Shown here piece by piece: positions 43,250-54,679 of a stretch of 64,000 nt of DNA. The stretch lies in contig JAQMRL010000041.1 in the NCBI GenBank assembly GCA_035578175.1, forward strand, positions 926,501 to 990,500, given 5' to 3'. A model generated the notes under the pieces. That model was given only the letters and a program-made list of their open reading frames with translations, did no database searches and was not told where the DNA came from. Within the stretch, counting starts at the first letter, position 1. Each line of letters begins with the position of its first letter. This stretch comes from Catonia carolina. Taxonomy: Eukaryota > Arthropoda > Insecta > Hemiptera > Achilidae. The translations under genes and the position numbers were made by a program.

Positions 43250-43900
43250 TTGAGCAGTCTACCCATTAGTGTAAACATTTGTATGTTACTTGTTTAGTTT
43301 TACCCATGTTTGAAAATTAACTTTTTAGGTTATTTAAAACTGCTCATGTATACATAACTATGTTTACTCAAATGCGAAATACTAATTACTATTCATTTAA
43401 TGTTTGGATAAATATACTTAAGTCAACATATGTATTTCTTCCCTGTTATTTTTATTGACTGCTTCAAAACCGTCTCCTGAGTAAATATTCTCAAGTACAG
43501 TTATGTAGTTTCACCCATCTATGTTGCTTTCATAGCCGAACGCGTGTAGTAAAAATATGTCATAAGTGTATAATATGCATTCTCCTCATTGATTCTAAGC
43601 ATCATTACTGCTTTGCAATTAGCACGTGAAAATACGTATTAAGTTTCTGAAAGTGAAATATAACAGTTTATATATTATTTATACACTATTTTCAATACTC
43701 GAGTCATTGTTGTCATAACGATAAGTTCGTTGGATTTTGTTGTCTGGAATGTTGAGTTATTTCTTAAATTATCTTGCAGTATGTAGTTTTAATAATAACA
43801 ATTTTTGTGCCTGGAGAGCCATCTTTCAGGTTTGAATTTAGTATTTTTTATAATTTATTTTTGTTTAAACAAAATTAACCTTCAAAGAGATAGAGTAAAA
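43250..43900. other. No feature recognized
   Basis: AT-rich sequence that may hold the 5' UTR of the decayed Jockey-like element that follows. Confidence 0.4.
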
Positions 43901-43907
43901 TATCTAT

Positions 43908-45310
43908 ATGTTTAACGATTCAGCTGATTTTCAATCATATGGAAATATCCCTGTTGTTTTCATCAATGAAAACTTAGAGAGATTAAAATCTTAAACAGGC
44001 CAAACGCTCTGCCCCTCAGTTGAAACGACCTTCTTCTTCTTCTTCCTTGTCGTCAACAAAGGACACCATAAAGGTTTACAGACCAAATATAAATGAAGGC
44101 ACTGTCATCAGTTGTCAGTCAGAATATGATAATTCTGAAATATCTCAGTGGCATACATTGCTTATATTAAGAACCACAACAAATAAATTTCGGTTGAATT
44201 TTAACCAAGCAAAAACAAATACAACTGAAATTGAGCTAACGAATAGATTTAGCTGACTTCCTATGGAAGAAATTCATATTGTAGAGAAAAAAATTCCCAA
44301 AACCGCCACCTGTAATATTGTATGGTATAACAGATATAGTTAAGTTATGCGAATTTATATAGATGGTTATCGATAATAATGATTATACAACTATAATAGT
44401 TAATAATAAACAGTTAAAAATATCAACAACAAATGTAGACACATATAAATAATTAATTGAGATAATCCGGGATAAAAAATTGATAAGACATACATTCACC
44501 AGAAAAGACACCAAAGCCTATCGGGTAGTTCTGAAAAATCTTCACTATTCCACACCTGAGGAGTTAATTAAAGAAGAGATAGTATTCCACACCTGAGGAG
44601 TTAATTAAAGAAGAGATCGAACTGCACGGCCACAAAGTGCGAGGTGAAATAATTAATGCTCATAGTCGAACCACTAAGGGTAATCTTTCAATATTTTTTT
44701 ATAAATTTAGAGCTAAAAGAAAGTGACAAGGATATTGTTAACATAAAATATATATGTAATTGCGCTGTTTCCTTTGAACCGCCAAGGAAAACCACTGACT
44801 GGTATTGTGCAGTGCATGCGCTGCCACCAATAAGGACATACTCGTAATAATTGTATGCGTCCTTATAGTTGTGTAAAATTCGCACAAGGTCATTAAACGG
44901 AACATTGTCCGAAAGATAAAATTACACCTGCTACGTGTGCATTGTGCTTAGATGACCACCCAGTCAATTACAGGGGATGTAGGGTTTACAAAGAAATTTT
45001 AGAGAAAAAAATGAAAGGGCAATTAGCAACGAGGAATTCACCAACTAATCCATCGCAAAAAGAGAATTTAACTTGAATAATGATCACAGTAATGAACATT
45101 TTCCAGAACTCACACAGCAAAACTTAGTTTCTCAACAAGAAGCAAGGCACTACCGATCACATGCCCATGTTGTACATAAATTGATGAGAATGATTTTCGT
45201 AGTAATAACAATAAAATTAGTAAATTATCAGATCAAATTGAATTATTGGTTAATCAAATGGGTACATTAATAAACCTTCTGACAACTGTGATAAATAAAT
45301 TATGTGCATA
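43908..45310 (+). pseudogene. Jockey-like ORF1 (gag-like) relic
   Basis: Starts near ATG 43908 and carries stops and frameshifts throughout. The diagnostic part is 44813-44980, one reading register holding three zinc knuckles: C-MR-C-4-H-4-C, a damaged second knuckle, and CALCLDDHPVNYRGC (C-x2-C-x3-H-x6-C). This spacing is typical of Jockey-clade ORF1 proteins and matches the better preserved copy at 51267-51434. Two TAA codons interrupt this register. A 37-bp tandem duplication at 44546-44617 shifts the frame further upstream. ORF1 proteins bind the element RNA and form ribonucleoprotein. The frames at 44020-44256, 44656-44847 and 45073-45270 are pieces of it. Confidence 0.75.
44546..44617 (+). 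repeat. 37-bp tandem duplication
   Basis: TATTCCACACCTGAGGAGTT and the next 17 bases start at 44546 and repeat at 44583 with only the final bases changed. Thirty-seven is not a multiple of three, so it breaks the ORF1 frame. Confidence 0.95.
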
Positions 45311-45370
45311 AAATTTTTGAGAACTGCTTCTTGGAATATCAATGGTTTAGCGCAGCGACACCATGAATAG
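45311..45370 (+). pseudogene. Jockey-like ORF2 endonuclease start, truncated
   Basis: LRTASWNINGLAQRHHE and a stop. ASWNINGL is the start of the apurinic-endonuclease-like domain (compare TILLWNANGV at 51892). It follows directly on ORF1, as in the intact element. Nothing of the endonuclease or reverse transcriptase beyond about 20 codons can be aligned. Confidence 0.65.
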
Positions 45371-46290
45371 AAACTTTAATTTTGATAATAAACTTGATAT
45401 TCTGTTAAGGGAAGACTGTACTTTGTATCCCACCAATGTTAAATTTCCTATTTTTAGGTACATTTTTCACAAGATTGGTAAACGATAGGGAAATTAAACT
45501 TTACTTACTTGTACTTGTCGGGTTTTTCGAGCTACTGACATTTTCGCAAATTAATCCGTTACACCACAAAGTTAAAAACAGAATAAGGAATAACATAACA
45601 TTTTTACAAATATTTTACGGTAATTTACATATTAATAAATTTTTGTAGCTTTTGAGGAAGTCATAAAAGTGCCGGAATAAGTGAATATACAAGATATATA
45701 ACTGGTAAAAATTTCAGCCTGGTAAACATACCAGGCTAACCATTAAACATAATGGTTTCCAAGAAAAATGTACCAAAATGTTAAAAATATAAATTTACGG
45801 AAACGGGCAAAAATACAAATCAAAAACAAAATTTACACAAATAAGTAAATTTCCTATCATCATTTGGTTATAAAGCTGAACCAAAAGCTGAGAGTATTAA
45901 AAACAGTAATGCAGATATTTTAAAAAACTAAAATTCCCTTAGCTCTGAAACGATCGGTATAAAATTATGAAAAATATTTGTGAAACGAACGGTAAAAAAT
46001 TATGAAAAATATTTGTTCCTGGTGACACGATAATTTTTCTGGGTCAACCTCCTAAAAACTTAATTTTTTCATTAAAATATTTTCTTTCACGTAATTTAAT
46101 GTTTTTGTGGTTGATCTCGGTCAGGACTATTGAAAAACATAAAGAACCGAAATTCGAAATTTTCTGTTAAAACCATCATACAGTCTCGCCTTAATGTCAG
46201 AGACCCATTTCACTGGTCGTTATTTCTTAAAATTAAAAATTATTCTTTTTACATTACGCAACATCCAGATGGCAGGGTGTCACAATATAT
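45371..46290. repeat. AT-rich sequence with a 35-bp tandem duplication
   Basis: GAAACGATCGGTATAAAATT at 45947 repeats as GAAACGAACGGTAAAAAATT at 45982 (unit 35 bp, to 46016). Otherwise no feature is recognized. The frame at 45436-45648 shows no domain. Confidence 0.6.
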
Positions 46291-46295
46291 TATAT

Positions 46296-46320
46296 ACGTG
46301 CTATATATTATATAGCACGT
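46296..46320. repeat. Hairpin next to an LTR
   Basis: ACGTGCTATATATTATATAGCACGT split as a 10-bp perfect stem, ACGTGCTATA and TATAGCACGT, with a 5-base AT loop. Confidence 0.9.
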
Positions 46321-46336
46321 AGGCCTATATAATAAT

Positions 46337-46878
46337 TGTGGAACTTTTCGCTAAAGTTTCGGGAACTGGGTAAAATAAATAATTAACAAACTATATTTTA
46401 AAATTAAAATTATTTATTACAAACTACCAAGTACAAATACTAATCTTATCTAAATCTGCTAATTACTATTACTACAATCAAGATACAATAAATAATAAAC
46501 TAATTATAATGAATTAGTGACTATAAATGAACTTTATTAGTAACTGGAGTATCTTGCACTCAATTTGACTAAATCCTAATTACAAGTACACGCAGCTATA
46601 CGACACACAGTTACGATTCGGACTTTTTAACAAAACTGATTTTGACGCAGTACACAATTCACTCACTGAATGACAGACCAAGACTAACTCTATATCCAAA
46701 CCGGCCGTACTTCATACCGAAGCTAATTGAAATTACGAGAACAGAGATTTTCGAATAATAAAAATACCAAGTCTTTCTGTTGGTTTCTAGATTGCAAATA
46801 TATTAGGATTGAATAAGGGTTATAAAACAGCCAATTATCTAAATAGATAGACCGACCCGCTCAGGTAGCCGTCCTACA
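46337..46878 (-). mobile_element. Solo LTR, minus strand, 542 bp
   Basis: Begins TGTGGAACTTTTCGCTAAAG and ends (plus strand) GTAGCCGTCCTACA. Read in reverse it aligns with the plus-strand LTR at 62923-63567: start TGTAGGACGGCTACCTGAG versus TGTTGTTACGGCTCCCTGAG, then ATTTAGATAATTGGCT, GGCCGGTTTGG, and AATCGTAACTGTGTGTC. No internal genes and no clear target duplication. Confidence 0.8.
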
Positions 46879-46879
46879 A

Positions 46880-47080
46880 TAGCCCTGTACTATACCTAAC
46901 CATTTGTACACTATATTCCTAAAACATTCTTGGAAGTAACGTATTTATCAAGTAGCCTATTATTATTTACACTGACACTTCTAAAATCTCAGTCCTGCTA
47001 AAAAATTCTGGAACATTATTTTCCCTTTAGATACTGTCACGATATAAATGTATATTTAAGAATATTGTATATAACTACAC
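46880..47080. other. No feature recognized
   Basis: AT-rich spacer. Confidence 0.5.
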
Positions 47081-47084
47081 AAAT

Positions 47085-47348
47085 ATTATTTCAGAAAAAT
47101 TTTCTACAGAAATTAGTTTTGCGTCAATCAGTGGTTTTCCGTATTTTTAAGTCCTACAGAGATTGATTTTCATTTTGCGTCATTTATCATGATTAAAATT
47201 AGTTTGTTTTTTAAATTTACATTAATTATACATAATATTTTAAATTTTACATTGTTTACTCATAAAATTAAACATTCATTATAATATTTTTCGTTATTTA
47301 CACTGGTAAAACGAAAGTCATCTGAGTGTTTCACAGCCGATTTTTTTT
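47085..47348 (-). mobile_element. R1 repeat, left arm, minus strand
   Basis: CTACAGAAATTAGTTTTGCG, GATTGATTTTCATTTTGCGT and GTCATCTGAGTGTTTCACAG follow R1 left-arm order in reverse. The terminal 13-mer is decayed (GGTAAAACGAAAGT). Confidence 0.7.
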
Positions 47349-47713
47349 TAGATTGATTTTCCTCATTCCATCCTGCGTGTGCGCGTGCCCCGGATACGTC
47401 ATAAATAACAGAAACGTTTATAATATACCTTTATTATTTACTTTTATGACACATGATATCGGATTAGGTAACATGTACTATTTTATGGTTTTTAGTAATT
47501 TTATAGTACAGCAAACGTTATAAAACATAAGACAAATGTATGTTTTACGGCTGAAAGGTTCATGAAGCTGATAACCATATAATTTTTATGTATAAATTAT
47601 TTTTAAAAAATTGTTTATTTATCCCACAATTTTAACGGTAATGCAGTTATTAAGGCTGTGTACACTAATAGTAGTTAAAAACCAATTCAAAAATAATCTA
47701 TACATATAATTAT
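47349..47713. other. No feature recognized
   Basis: AT-rich; the frame at 47326-47523 begins in R1 and has no domain. Confidence 0.45.
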
Positions 47714-48060
47714 TGTAACACTATTTCCAGGTTCTTTCGGGATCTAGTTAGAATCATAAATTATAGAAGATTAACTTCTTCTAAACTTATAACACTTTTA
47801 TTAATAAAGTAGTAAATGAAAAAATATTTATATTACACGTGTAATAACTTGTAAATTACAATTAAATTTCTTTACGAGATTGATTACAAAAATTGTGTAA
47901 CAAACTGAGAGCTTAAACTAATCTCAAATCAAAATAAAATATGTTTATTTACGCTTTATTAACTAATCATACCAAAAAACCAACTATTGTACTTGAGATA
48001 CTGAATACAAAGACCCTTTCATTCACAACGAGTTAAGAATACTTGCGCATCTTCTTCTGA
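47714..48060 (-). mobile_element. LTR, minus strand, U5/R part
   Basis: TGTAACACTATTTCCAGG and TTCTTTCGGGATCTAGTTAG correspond to the LTR end at 171. The rest is diverged and the U3 side cannot be placed. Confidence 0.55.
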
Positions 48061-48159
48061 GGTTTTTCTGTTTTAAGATGGTTGTTGTACATACGATTGC
48101 GGTTTATTTCGGGAAAATATTTTTTTTCAGGAGGAAATGTGAGTAATTTTAAATTTTAT

Positions 48160-48577
48160 ATAGTGCAATCTGCCCATAACAGACAGGTGGAGTGTCAAAT
48201 TATTTACACTCAATCTGTTCGTTGCAGGGCTAAAATAAATAGTTCTGTTTCTTTTCACATGTTCAGCCAATTAAATGACTGAATCATTTAAGAACAGAAG
48301 AAGTAGAGGTGTAAAAGACACTAATCAGAGTTATCTCCTCTGAAAGTAATGAATTTCATTATACAGCCAGACCCTGTGATGAATGAAGTGAAGGTGTCAT
48401 TTACAGAGCGGAAAATATGTGCTTTTCAGAGGGCTCGGCATGCTGATAAGTGTACTTTTTCACTCAGTGAGAAAGGCAATGGTAAACCACCTCACTCCTC
48501 GTTTTACTTAGTAAAACCTCTACAGGTTCAAACCAGCCTTTTGGCTAATGACCTAAACAACAACAACATAGTGCAAT
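48160..48577 (+). mobile_element. SINE S1, full length, with 10-bp target duplication
   Basis: ATAGTGCAAT at 48160-48169 and 48568-48577 flank a 398-bp body beginning CTGCCCATAACAGACAGG and ending GACCTAAACAACAACAAC. It is colinear with the copy at 38372. The 77-codon frame inside is SINE sequence. Confidence 0.94.
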
Positions 48578-48719
48578 ATTGAAACAGTAGGATTTTAGTG
48601 TCTTATTGTTGGTTTTATAATGTAATTTTCATTGTTATCAATTTTTATACATCCTTTTTTAATTAATTTCATGTTATTTCCTTTTGTTATTCATTATCTG
48701 GGTAAACGTGAGTTATCGA

Positions 48720-49095
48720 TTTATTTTATATTCTTGATAGATTTATTTTTTGTCTTTGCTTATATATAATCAGTCCGTCTCTTTAGTCAGTTAGCTGGTT
48801 TTCGAACAACGTGAAGCAAATGAGGTTAGAGCCTGTTATTTATTGAAAACTGTTCTGTACTAAAGTGATGCGAGTGTACCAGATCTCCGTAGTTTTAGTA
48901 CATATTCCTAAGTTTTGCGAGTAACAATAAATGATTTAATTGTAAATGGGCATTTCTTATTTTTAGTTAACTTTGTTTAATTTTAAGCTGTAAGTTTAAT
49001 AACTTTTTGTTATCAATTTAGTCTAAGTAGTTTAATTGTGTAGTAGTCTATTGAAATTTATTATTTTGTTAAAAAACAATAAATCAATAATTAAA
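48720..49095 (+). mobile_element. Possible LTR-like segment
   Basis: TATATATAATCAGTCCGTCT with TTTAGTCAGTTAGCTGG looks like the TATA plus initiator block of the LTR family, and several AATAAA signals follow at 48930-49085. The diagnostic GGGATCT...GTGTCACA end is missing, so this is tentative. Confidence 0.3.
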
Positions 49096-49109
49096 ACAAC
49101 TACCAAAAA

Positions 49110-49860
49110 TTACCATTTAACCATTTCTAAAATAAACCCCTAATGGGATTGAAATGGTATTCGACCCTCAAACCAATATTTTTTTGTTTACTGAATTCCA
49201 GACGAGTTCGATAGCTGAATTTTAGTGATGTTATTTATGCTGCAACTAAAATAAAAATTTCCAAAATGTACCCCTAAAAGGTTGACAATGGTGTCCATCC
49301 CTTAAACCTATATTTTTTTATTTACTAAGTTCCGGAGTAGTTAGGTGGCTAAAAATCAATGCAGATGTTACGTACGCTGACGCTAAAAATAATACACCGT
49401 AACGATTTCAAAAATTTACCCGTAGGGGTTGCAAAGGTTGTTCAATCCTTAAATCAATATTTTTAGTTTACTCAGTGACAGATAAGCTGGCCGACTGAAA
49501 CCCGGTGGAGGTGTTAGCGACAGTTCATCTAAAACATTTTTTTTTTAACAGTTTTTAAAATGTACCCCAAATGGGTTAATAAGGGTATTCAACTCATAAA
49601 CCAATTTTTTTTATTTATTTTATTTTTTTTATTTAGCAGATTTTCTAAAATCTGCTTCTAAGAAGATAAAAAGGGCATTTAATCCTACCACCGTTAATTG
49701 TTTATAAATTTAAAACTAATAAGTCTATAATATGAAAAATAAAATAATATATTTTTAAAAAATTATTTTTTTATCATAATTTTTTAAATGTTTATTCTAA
49801 TCTAAAAATTATTGAAATAAAACAAATTTATTCCCGGTTGAAGCTGGGACGGGCAGTTAG
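49110..49860 (+). mobile_element. Helitron-like element with ~143-bp tandem repeats
   Basis: A unit of the type ACCCCTAA-GGGTTGAAAATGGT...CCTTAAACCAATATTTTTT recurs at 49136, 49270, 49418 and 49564 (spacing 134-148 bp). The right end has a hairpin CCCGG-6-base loop-CTGGG (49833-49848), then 12 bases ending TTAG before T. Helitrons end in CTRR with a small hairpin about 10-12 bases upstream and insert before T. Here CTAG has become TTAG. Insect Helitrons with internal tandem repeats and a CCCG...CGGG hairpin are common. The left end is not defined and there is no Rep/helicase. Confidence 0.55.
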
Positions 49861-49865
49861 TATAG

Positions 49866-50456
49866 TATAAAGAAGTTCTGAATGAGGTGAGTTCACTTAC
49901 TTTTGCTGAAAACATTGTCATTAATAGTTTGTTGTGCAGAAAATACTAATACTGAAGTTACTAAAAGGTTTTCAGATGGAAAATTAGAGTTAAGTGTAAT
50001 GGAAACGTCGTGTTATATAGATTGTGCAATTATGATAACGATGTTATTTTAAACTTTTTACACTTTTAAAATAAGATTGTCCTCATCAATATTGTTTAAG
50101 AAATTATATTCCTGTTTACTTCAATTTATTTATGAAATAAGTACTAGCAACAGCGCCTGCAGTACTCACGGGCTTATTGATAGCCTCAGAAGAGTGTACG
50201 AAATATGGTTTTTATTATTTTTATTGTTTCATTTTTCTACTTGCTAGTTCCGGTTTAGTATCAGCTCAAGCAACACGTGTATTTTTTGTGTTACTAATAT
50301 TGTTTGATTATAATTTAATTTTGATCTTTGTTGTTCATTGTTTGTGTAAAGTGACTCTTAATATGTAAGTGAACTATATTTTGAGATGTTTACCTGGATG
50401 GTAAGCAATTACAAATAGGTTTTTTTTTTAAATTTTAGTTTAGTGTAGTTATTAAT
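49866..50456. other. Upstream region of the Jockey-like element
   Basis: AT-rich, probably including the 5' UTR of the element below. Its exact 5' end is unknown. The 63-codon frame at 50177-50368 is hydrophobic but has no domain. Confidence 0.4.
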
Positions 50457-51872
50457 ATGGATGGGTTAGAAGAAGAAGCAGAAGAAGAAACAACAATGCG
50501 CATGCACCGGCCTTCTGTATTAAGTTGTCATACAGATGTTCTTACAGAAACAGCTGATCCGGCCAAATCGCCAATTAACATATGTTCTAATACCGATTGG
50601 CAAAAGGTATTGTGCAAACGTAAGTCATCTGACAGCCACACAGATGACAGCTCCATAACAAAACGTATGCATTCGAACGATCCGCGCCGTCACAATTTTG
50701 ATATTGCAACAAACACAAATAAATAAATAAAGAAAATCGTTTCAAACTTACCGGATTCAACTTTAAATGATAAGAATAGTTCACAAAATATTCCTGATAA
50801 ATCGAAAATTCCTCCACCAATTTATTTTAAATCGGATGTACAATTCTTACCGTTCTGTAATTTACTAAAAAGTTTAGTCGGTGAGAATTTTAAGTGTACT
50901 TCTACAACCGCCGGAATCACGATTTACCCTAAGAATGCGGAAACCTACCGGATTTTAGTTAAATATTTTAAGGATAATAATGCTGACTTCCACACTTTTC
51001 AACTACGTGATGATAAACCCTTCCGCTTTGTTATTCGTGGGCTTCATGCAACGATTGATGTTACTGAACTAGCGCTTGAACTGGGCGCAAAAGGGCACGT
51101 GGTACGTTCCATAGCAAACGCCAAGTCAAGAAATAAAGTTCCCCTGCCTCTTTTTTTTGTTGAATTAGAGGTTAAATCGAATAATCAAGAGGTTTTTAAG
51201 TTGGACTCATTACTTTTTTCAAAAATTAAGGTAGAATCACCACGACCAAAAAGAAACATGGCACAGTGTTCTCGGTGCCAGCAATATCAACACACGCAGG
51301 CCTACTGTAATCATCAGCCAAAATGTATTCGGTGTGCAGGCGATCACTTGTCTGCAAATTGCACTAAATCACGAGACTTAACAGCAACTTGTGCTCTTTG
51401 TGGTGGATCTCATCCCGCCAATTATAAGGGATGTCTGTTCTACAAAGAGTTACAAAAACGAAGATCGCCTAACGTTACTCGTCCCGCCAAACAAAATAAT
51501 GTAACTGTACGAGTGCCTACAACTGACGTTCGCTCATTCCCTCCACTTCCAATCAGGATGAATCACACATCTGATCACATCACGTCATCTACGGCTCAAC
51601 CATCGAATCGCGACGCGCCACTACAAGTTCAATCGGACAATCAACATCAAATCTCTTACTCTCAGGTAGCCAAATCAAACTCACCAGCCACGTTTCAAAC
51701 TTCATATCGAGATAATTCATCAAGCCACATAGAAAACACCATTAATTCACCTTCAGACATTGCTACACAATTAACCACATTTATTACAGATATAAAATCC
51801 ATGTTTACTCTTTTGTTTACTTTAATGACGCAGCTACTTAAGGTTTTAATTTCACAAAATGCCAGACAATAA
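50457..51872 (+). pseudogene. Jockey-like ORF1 (gag-like nucleic-acid-binding protein)
   Basis: One frame from ATG 50457 to TAA 51870-51872, 471 codons, broken only by TAA at 50724-50726 in a short AAAT repeat. After the stop the same frame stays open. The N-terminal ~90 codons are acidic and polar. The middle (50820-51240) contains a conserved-looking fold with GITIYPKNAETYRILVKYF and FRFVIRGLHATIDVTEL, the type seen before the knuckles in Jockey-clade ORF1. Three zinc knuckles at 51267-51434: C-SR-C-4-H-4-C, CIRCAGDHLSANC and CALCGGSHPANYKGC. The C-terminus is Ser/Asn/Gln rich, then hydrophobic. The length agrees with Jockey ORF1 (about 500). It overlaps ORF2 by 14 bases (ATGCCAGACAATAA), which suggests coupled reinitiation. 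The protein would coat the element RNA. Confidence 0.9.
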
Positions 51873-53955
51873 TGTGACATGTAATTCCTTGACAATATTA
51901 CTATGGAATGCAAATGGGGTCCATCGACATTTGGCAGAATTAGAATACGTATTACATGAAAAAAGAATAGACATTTGCCTTCTCTCCGAAACTCACCTAA
52001 CCTTTGGCTCACGTTTTTTAATCAAAGGGTTTACAGTCTACCGGACTGATCATCCTGCCAACCGAAGTCAGGGCGGTACTGCTATACTTATCAGATCGTC
52101 TATTCGTCAAAATTTTTATCCGCTACAAGAACCTACAATTTACCTTCAGGCGACTGCAGCCACAATTTTCTTAAAATCGATAGAAATTAATGTAGCGGCG
52201 GTCTACGTCCCCCCAAGATTTTCAATAACGAAAGAAACTTTTGAAAACTTCTTCTCAACCCTAGGACCACACTTCATAGCCGGAGGAGATTTCAACGCAA
52301 AGAATACAATCTGGGGCTCGAGAATTACAAATCCACGTGGTAGAACGTTACTGAAATGCTTCGATGATAAAAAATATAAAATTGCAACATCCAGAAAACC
52401 AACTTATTGGCCGACTTCCGTAACTAAACTCCCGGACTTATTAGACATTTTTCTTCTAAATGGGCTAACTTCAATCAAATATACGGTAGCGGACTGCAGT
52501 GATTTGTCGTCTGATCATTCAGCTGTACTTTTCTTTTTGAGCTCTGAACCAATCCCTGTCCAAAAACGACCGTCATTAGCGAGTGGACTTATGAACTGGT
52601 CATATTTTCGGTCATATTTAGAAAATCATACGAATCTACGTCTTCCACTGAAGTCGTCATCTGATATTGATGAGGCAGCGGAAAATCTTCAAGCCTTAAT
52701 TCAAACTGCAGCTACGTTGTCTTGTACTCCACCAAAGACGTCATCGAAGCTTGGACCAATGTATCCATTGTACATCAGACAAATGATACGGGAAAAAAGA
52801 AGGTTAAGAAGAATTTGGCAAAGGTCTCGTCTTCCTGAAGACAAAATTATTTTTAATAGATTAGCCAACAGATTAAAAAAGGAAATAATAAAAATAAATT
52901 GTGAAGTTACTGAAAATAGACTTAGGAATCTATCAACCATCGACGGAACGCTTTGGAGAGCCACTAAACGCGTTACTGGACATATTTCTTTTAACTCACC
53001 ACTACGCAAGGCGGACAATTCTTGGGCAAACAAGGAGGAAGAAAAAGCGGAATTATTTTCTGAACATCTTTGCAACATTTTTAAACCCTTTGATGAAGAT
53101 ATCAATACTGAAAAAGAGGCAGAAGTAGAGGATTATCTTGGCAGTCCAGTGCCCTTGTCTATTCAACCCAAGAGAATCAAATTAATTGAAGTGGAAAAAG
53201 TAATACGTATTCTTCCGTCAAAAAAGTCACCTGGTCATGACTTGATCACATCTGAAATTTTAAAAGAATTACCAAAGAAAACCTTAATATTCATCACACA
53301 AGTGTTCAATGGAATCTTACGAACATGTCATTATCCAATTCTATGGAAACTATCTGAAGTGGTTCTATTTGCAAAACCAGGGAAACCGTCTCATTTACCT
53401 TCATCGTACCGGCCAATAAGTCTCCTTCCGGTTATTTCTAAAGTTTTTGAGCGGCTGCTTTTAAATCGATTGACAGTAATCCTTGAGAGGAAGAAAGTTA
53501 TCCCACTCCATCAGTTCGGTTTTAGGAGGGAGCACTCAACAGTGCAACAACTGCACAGAGTCGTGGATAAAATATCAGCAGGATTAGAAGAAAAAAAGTT
53601 CACCTCGGCTGTATTTTTGATGTGACAGCTGCCTTTGATAAAGTCTGGCATGACGGATTACTTTTTAAACTTAAGAAAATTTTACCGTATTCGTACTATT
53701 TTATATTTAAATCGTTTCTTGAAGATAGGTACTTCTTAGTCCGACAAGGGGGTACGTATTCAGACATGAAAGCATAAAAGCCGGAGTACCACAAGGTTCT
53801 ATCTTGTCACCTACTCTATATTCGATCTACACTTCTGACTTTCCTTGTACACAAAACACCTCTGTAGCGACGTTTGCGGATGATACAGCCATTTTATCAC
53901 AAGATCTTTCCATACAAACGGCCACTCAAAATTTACAATACGGTAATTATGTTAA
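51859..53955 (+). pseudogene. Jockey-like ORF2: endonuclease and reverse transcriptase
   Basis: Open for 588 codons from ATG 51859 to a stop at 53623-53625. Endonuclease: TILLWNANGV (residues 12-21), catalytic SETHL (Glu44), GGDFNAKNTIWG (142 onward) and SDHSAV (218 onward), all catalytic residues present. Linker, then reverse transcriptase from about residue 450: SKKSPGHDLI, SSYRPISLLPVISKVFERLL and LHQFGFRREHST. A one-base shift at about 53615 moves the frame to FDVTAAFDKVWHDGLLFKL, the motif with the first catalytic Asp. A second shift near 53765 leads to IKAGVPQGSILSPTLYSIY and VATFADDTAIL, the FADD active site. The sequence stops resembling the family at about 53955, so the thumb and C-terminus (some 200 of ~900 residues) are missing. 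Loss of the 3' rather than the 5' end is unusual for a LINE. Confidence 0.92.
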
Positions 53956-54019
53956 AAGTTTGAACCAAAAGTAAACTTTTGATTGAGAGAAAGATTCATG
54001 TGGTTATCTCAAAATAGTT

Positions 54020-54677
54020 TTAACGCTTCGAGGACGGAATTAGTTTCACGTCACAGACGCGCTTAATTATGGGTTTTGAGTGAAAAATGTTTTAGTAAAA
54101 CGTGTTTTCCTAGGCATAAAACTGTTTTTAAAGCTCAGAATCCACAAAAATTTAATCACAAATTTTTCTCTTTAATTTTACTAAATGATAATTGACGCGG
54201 TTTATCCGCCTTTAGTCCTGAGTGACGTTACTTATGCGGATATATCCGTAAACTCGTAGAACTGACTAAAAATATTTTTGTGCATTTCCAAAATAAATAG
54301 AGAAAACAAATCTACAACAACAAAGATTGATTAAGAAAATATTATGATTTAATTTGTACGAACATAAACCACGGAAGTATTAACGAACGGAGAAAGCACA
54401 ACTAATGATATGGAACACCGACCTCGTGTACACCAGAAAATACTGGCGGGTAGTGTTGTCAATCCAGCTTCTGCAGGTGAAAATTTCCTGGAATATTCAG
54501 ATATTTTGATAACTATTAAGACAAATTTCAGTCAAAATATTTTTGGATTTAATTTATATAAATATTACGTGATTTATTCACTAAACGACTCAAACTGTAT
54601 GGCGATTATATCCGCAAAATGACGTGTGGGAAAGTATTTTTGGCGGATACATCTCTCAATAGTCAGTGAAGGGTTAA
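54020..54677. mobile_element. TTAA-flanked (piggyBac-like) element, 650 bp
   Basis: TTAA at 54020-54023 and 54674-54677. Left end CGCTTCGAGGACGG, right end in reverse complement CCCTTCACTGACTATTG: a partial match (C-CTTC--.-GAC). GCGGATATATCCG at 54237, TTTATCCGCC at 54204 and GGCGGATACATC at 54641 are repeated subterminal motifs. The 70-codon frame inside (54410-54622) has no domain. It lies 65 bp beyond the broken end of ORF2. Confidence 0.5.
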
Positions 54678-54679
54678 AT

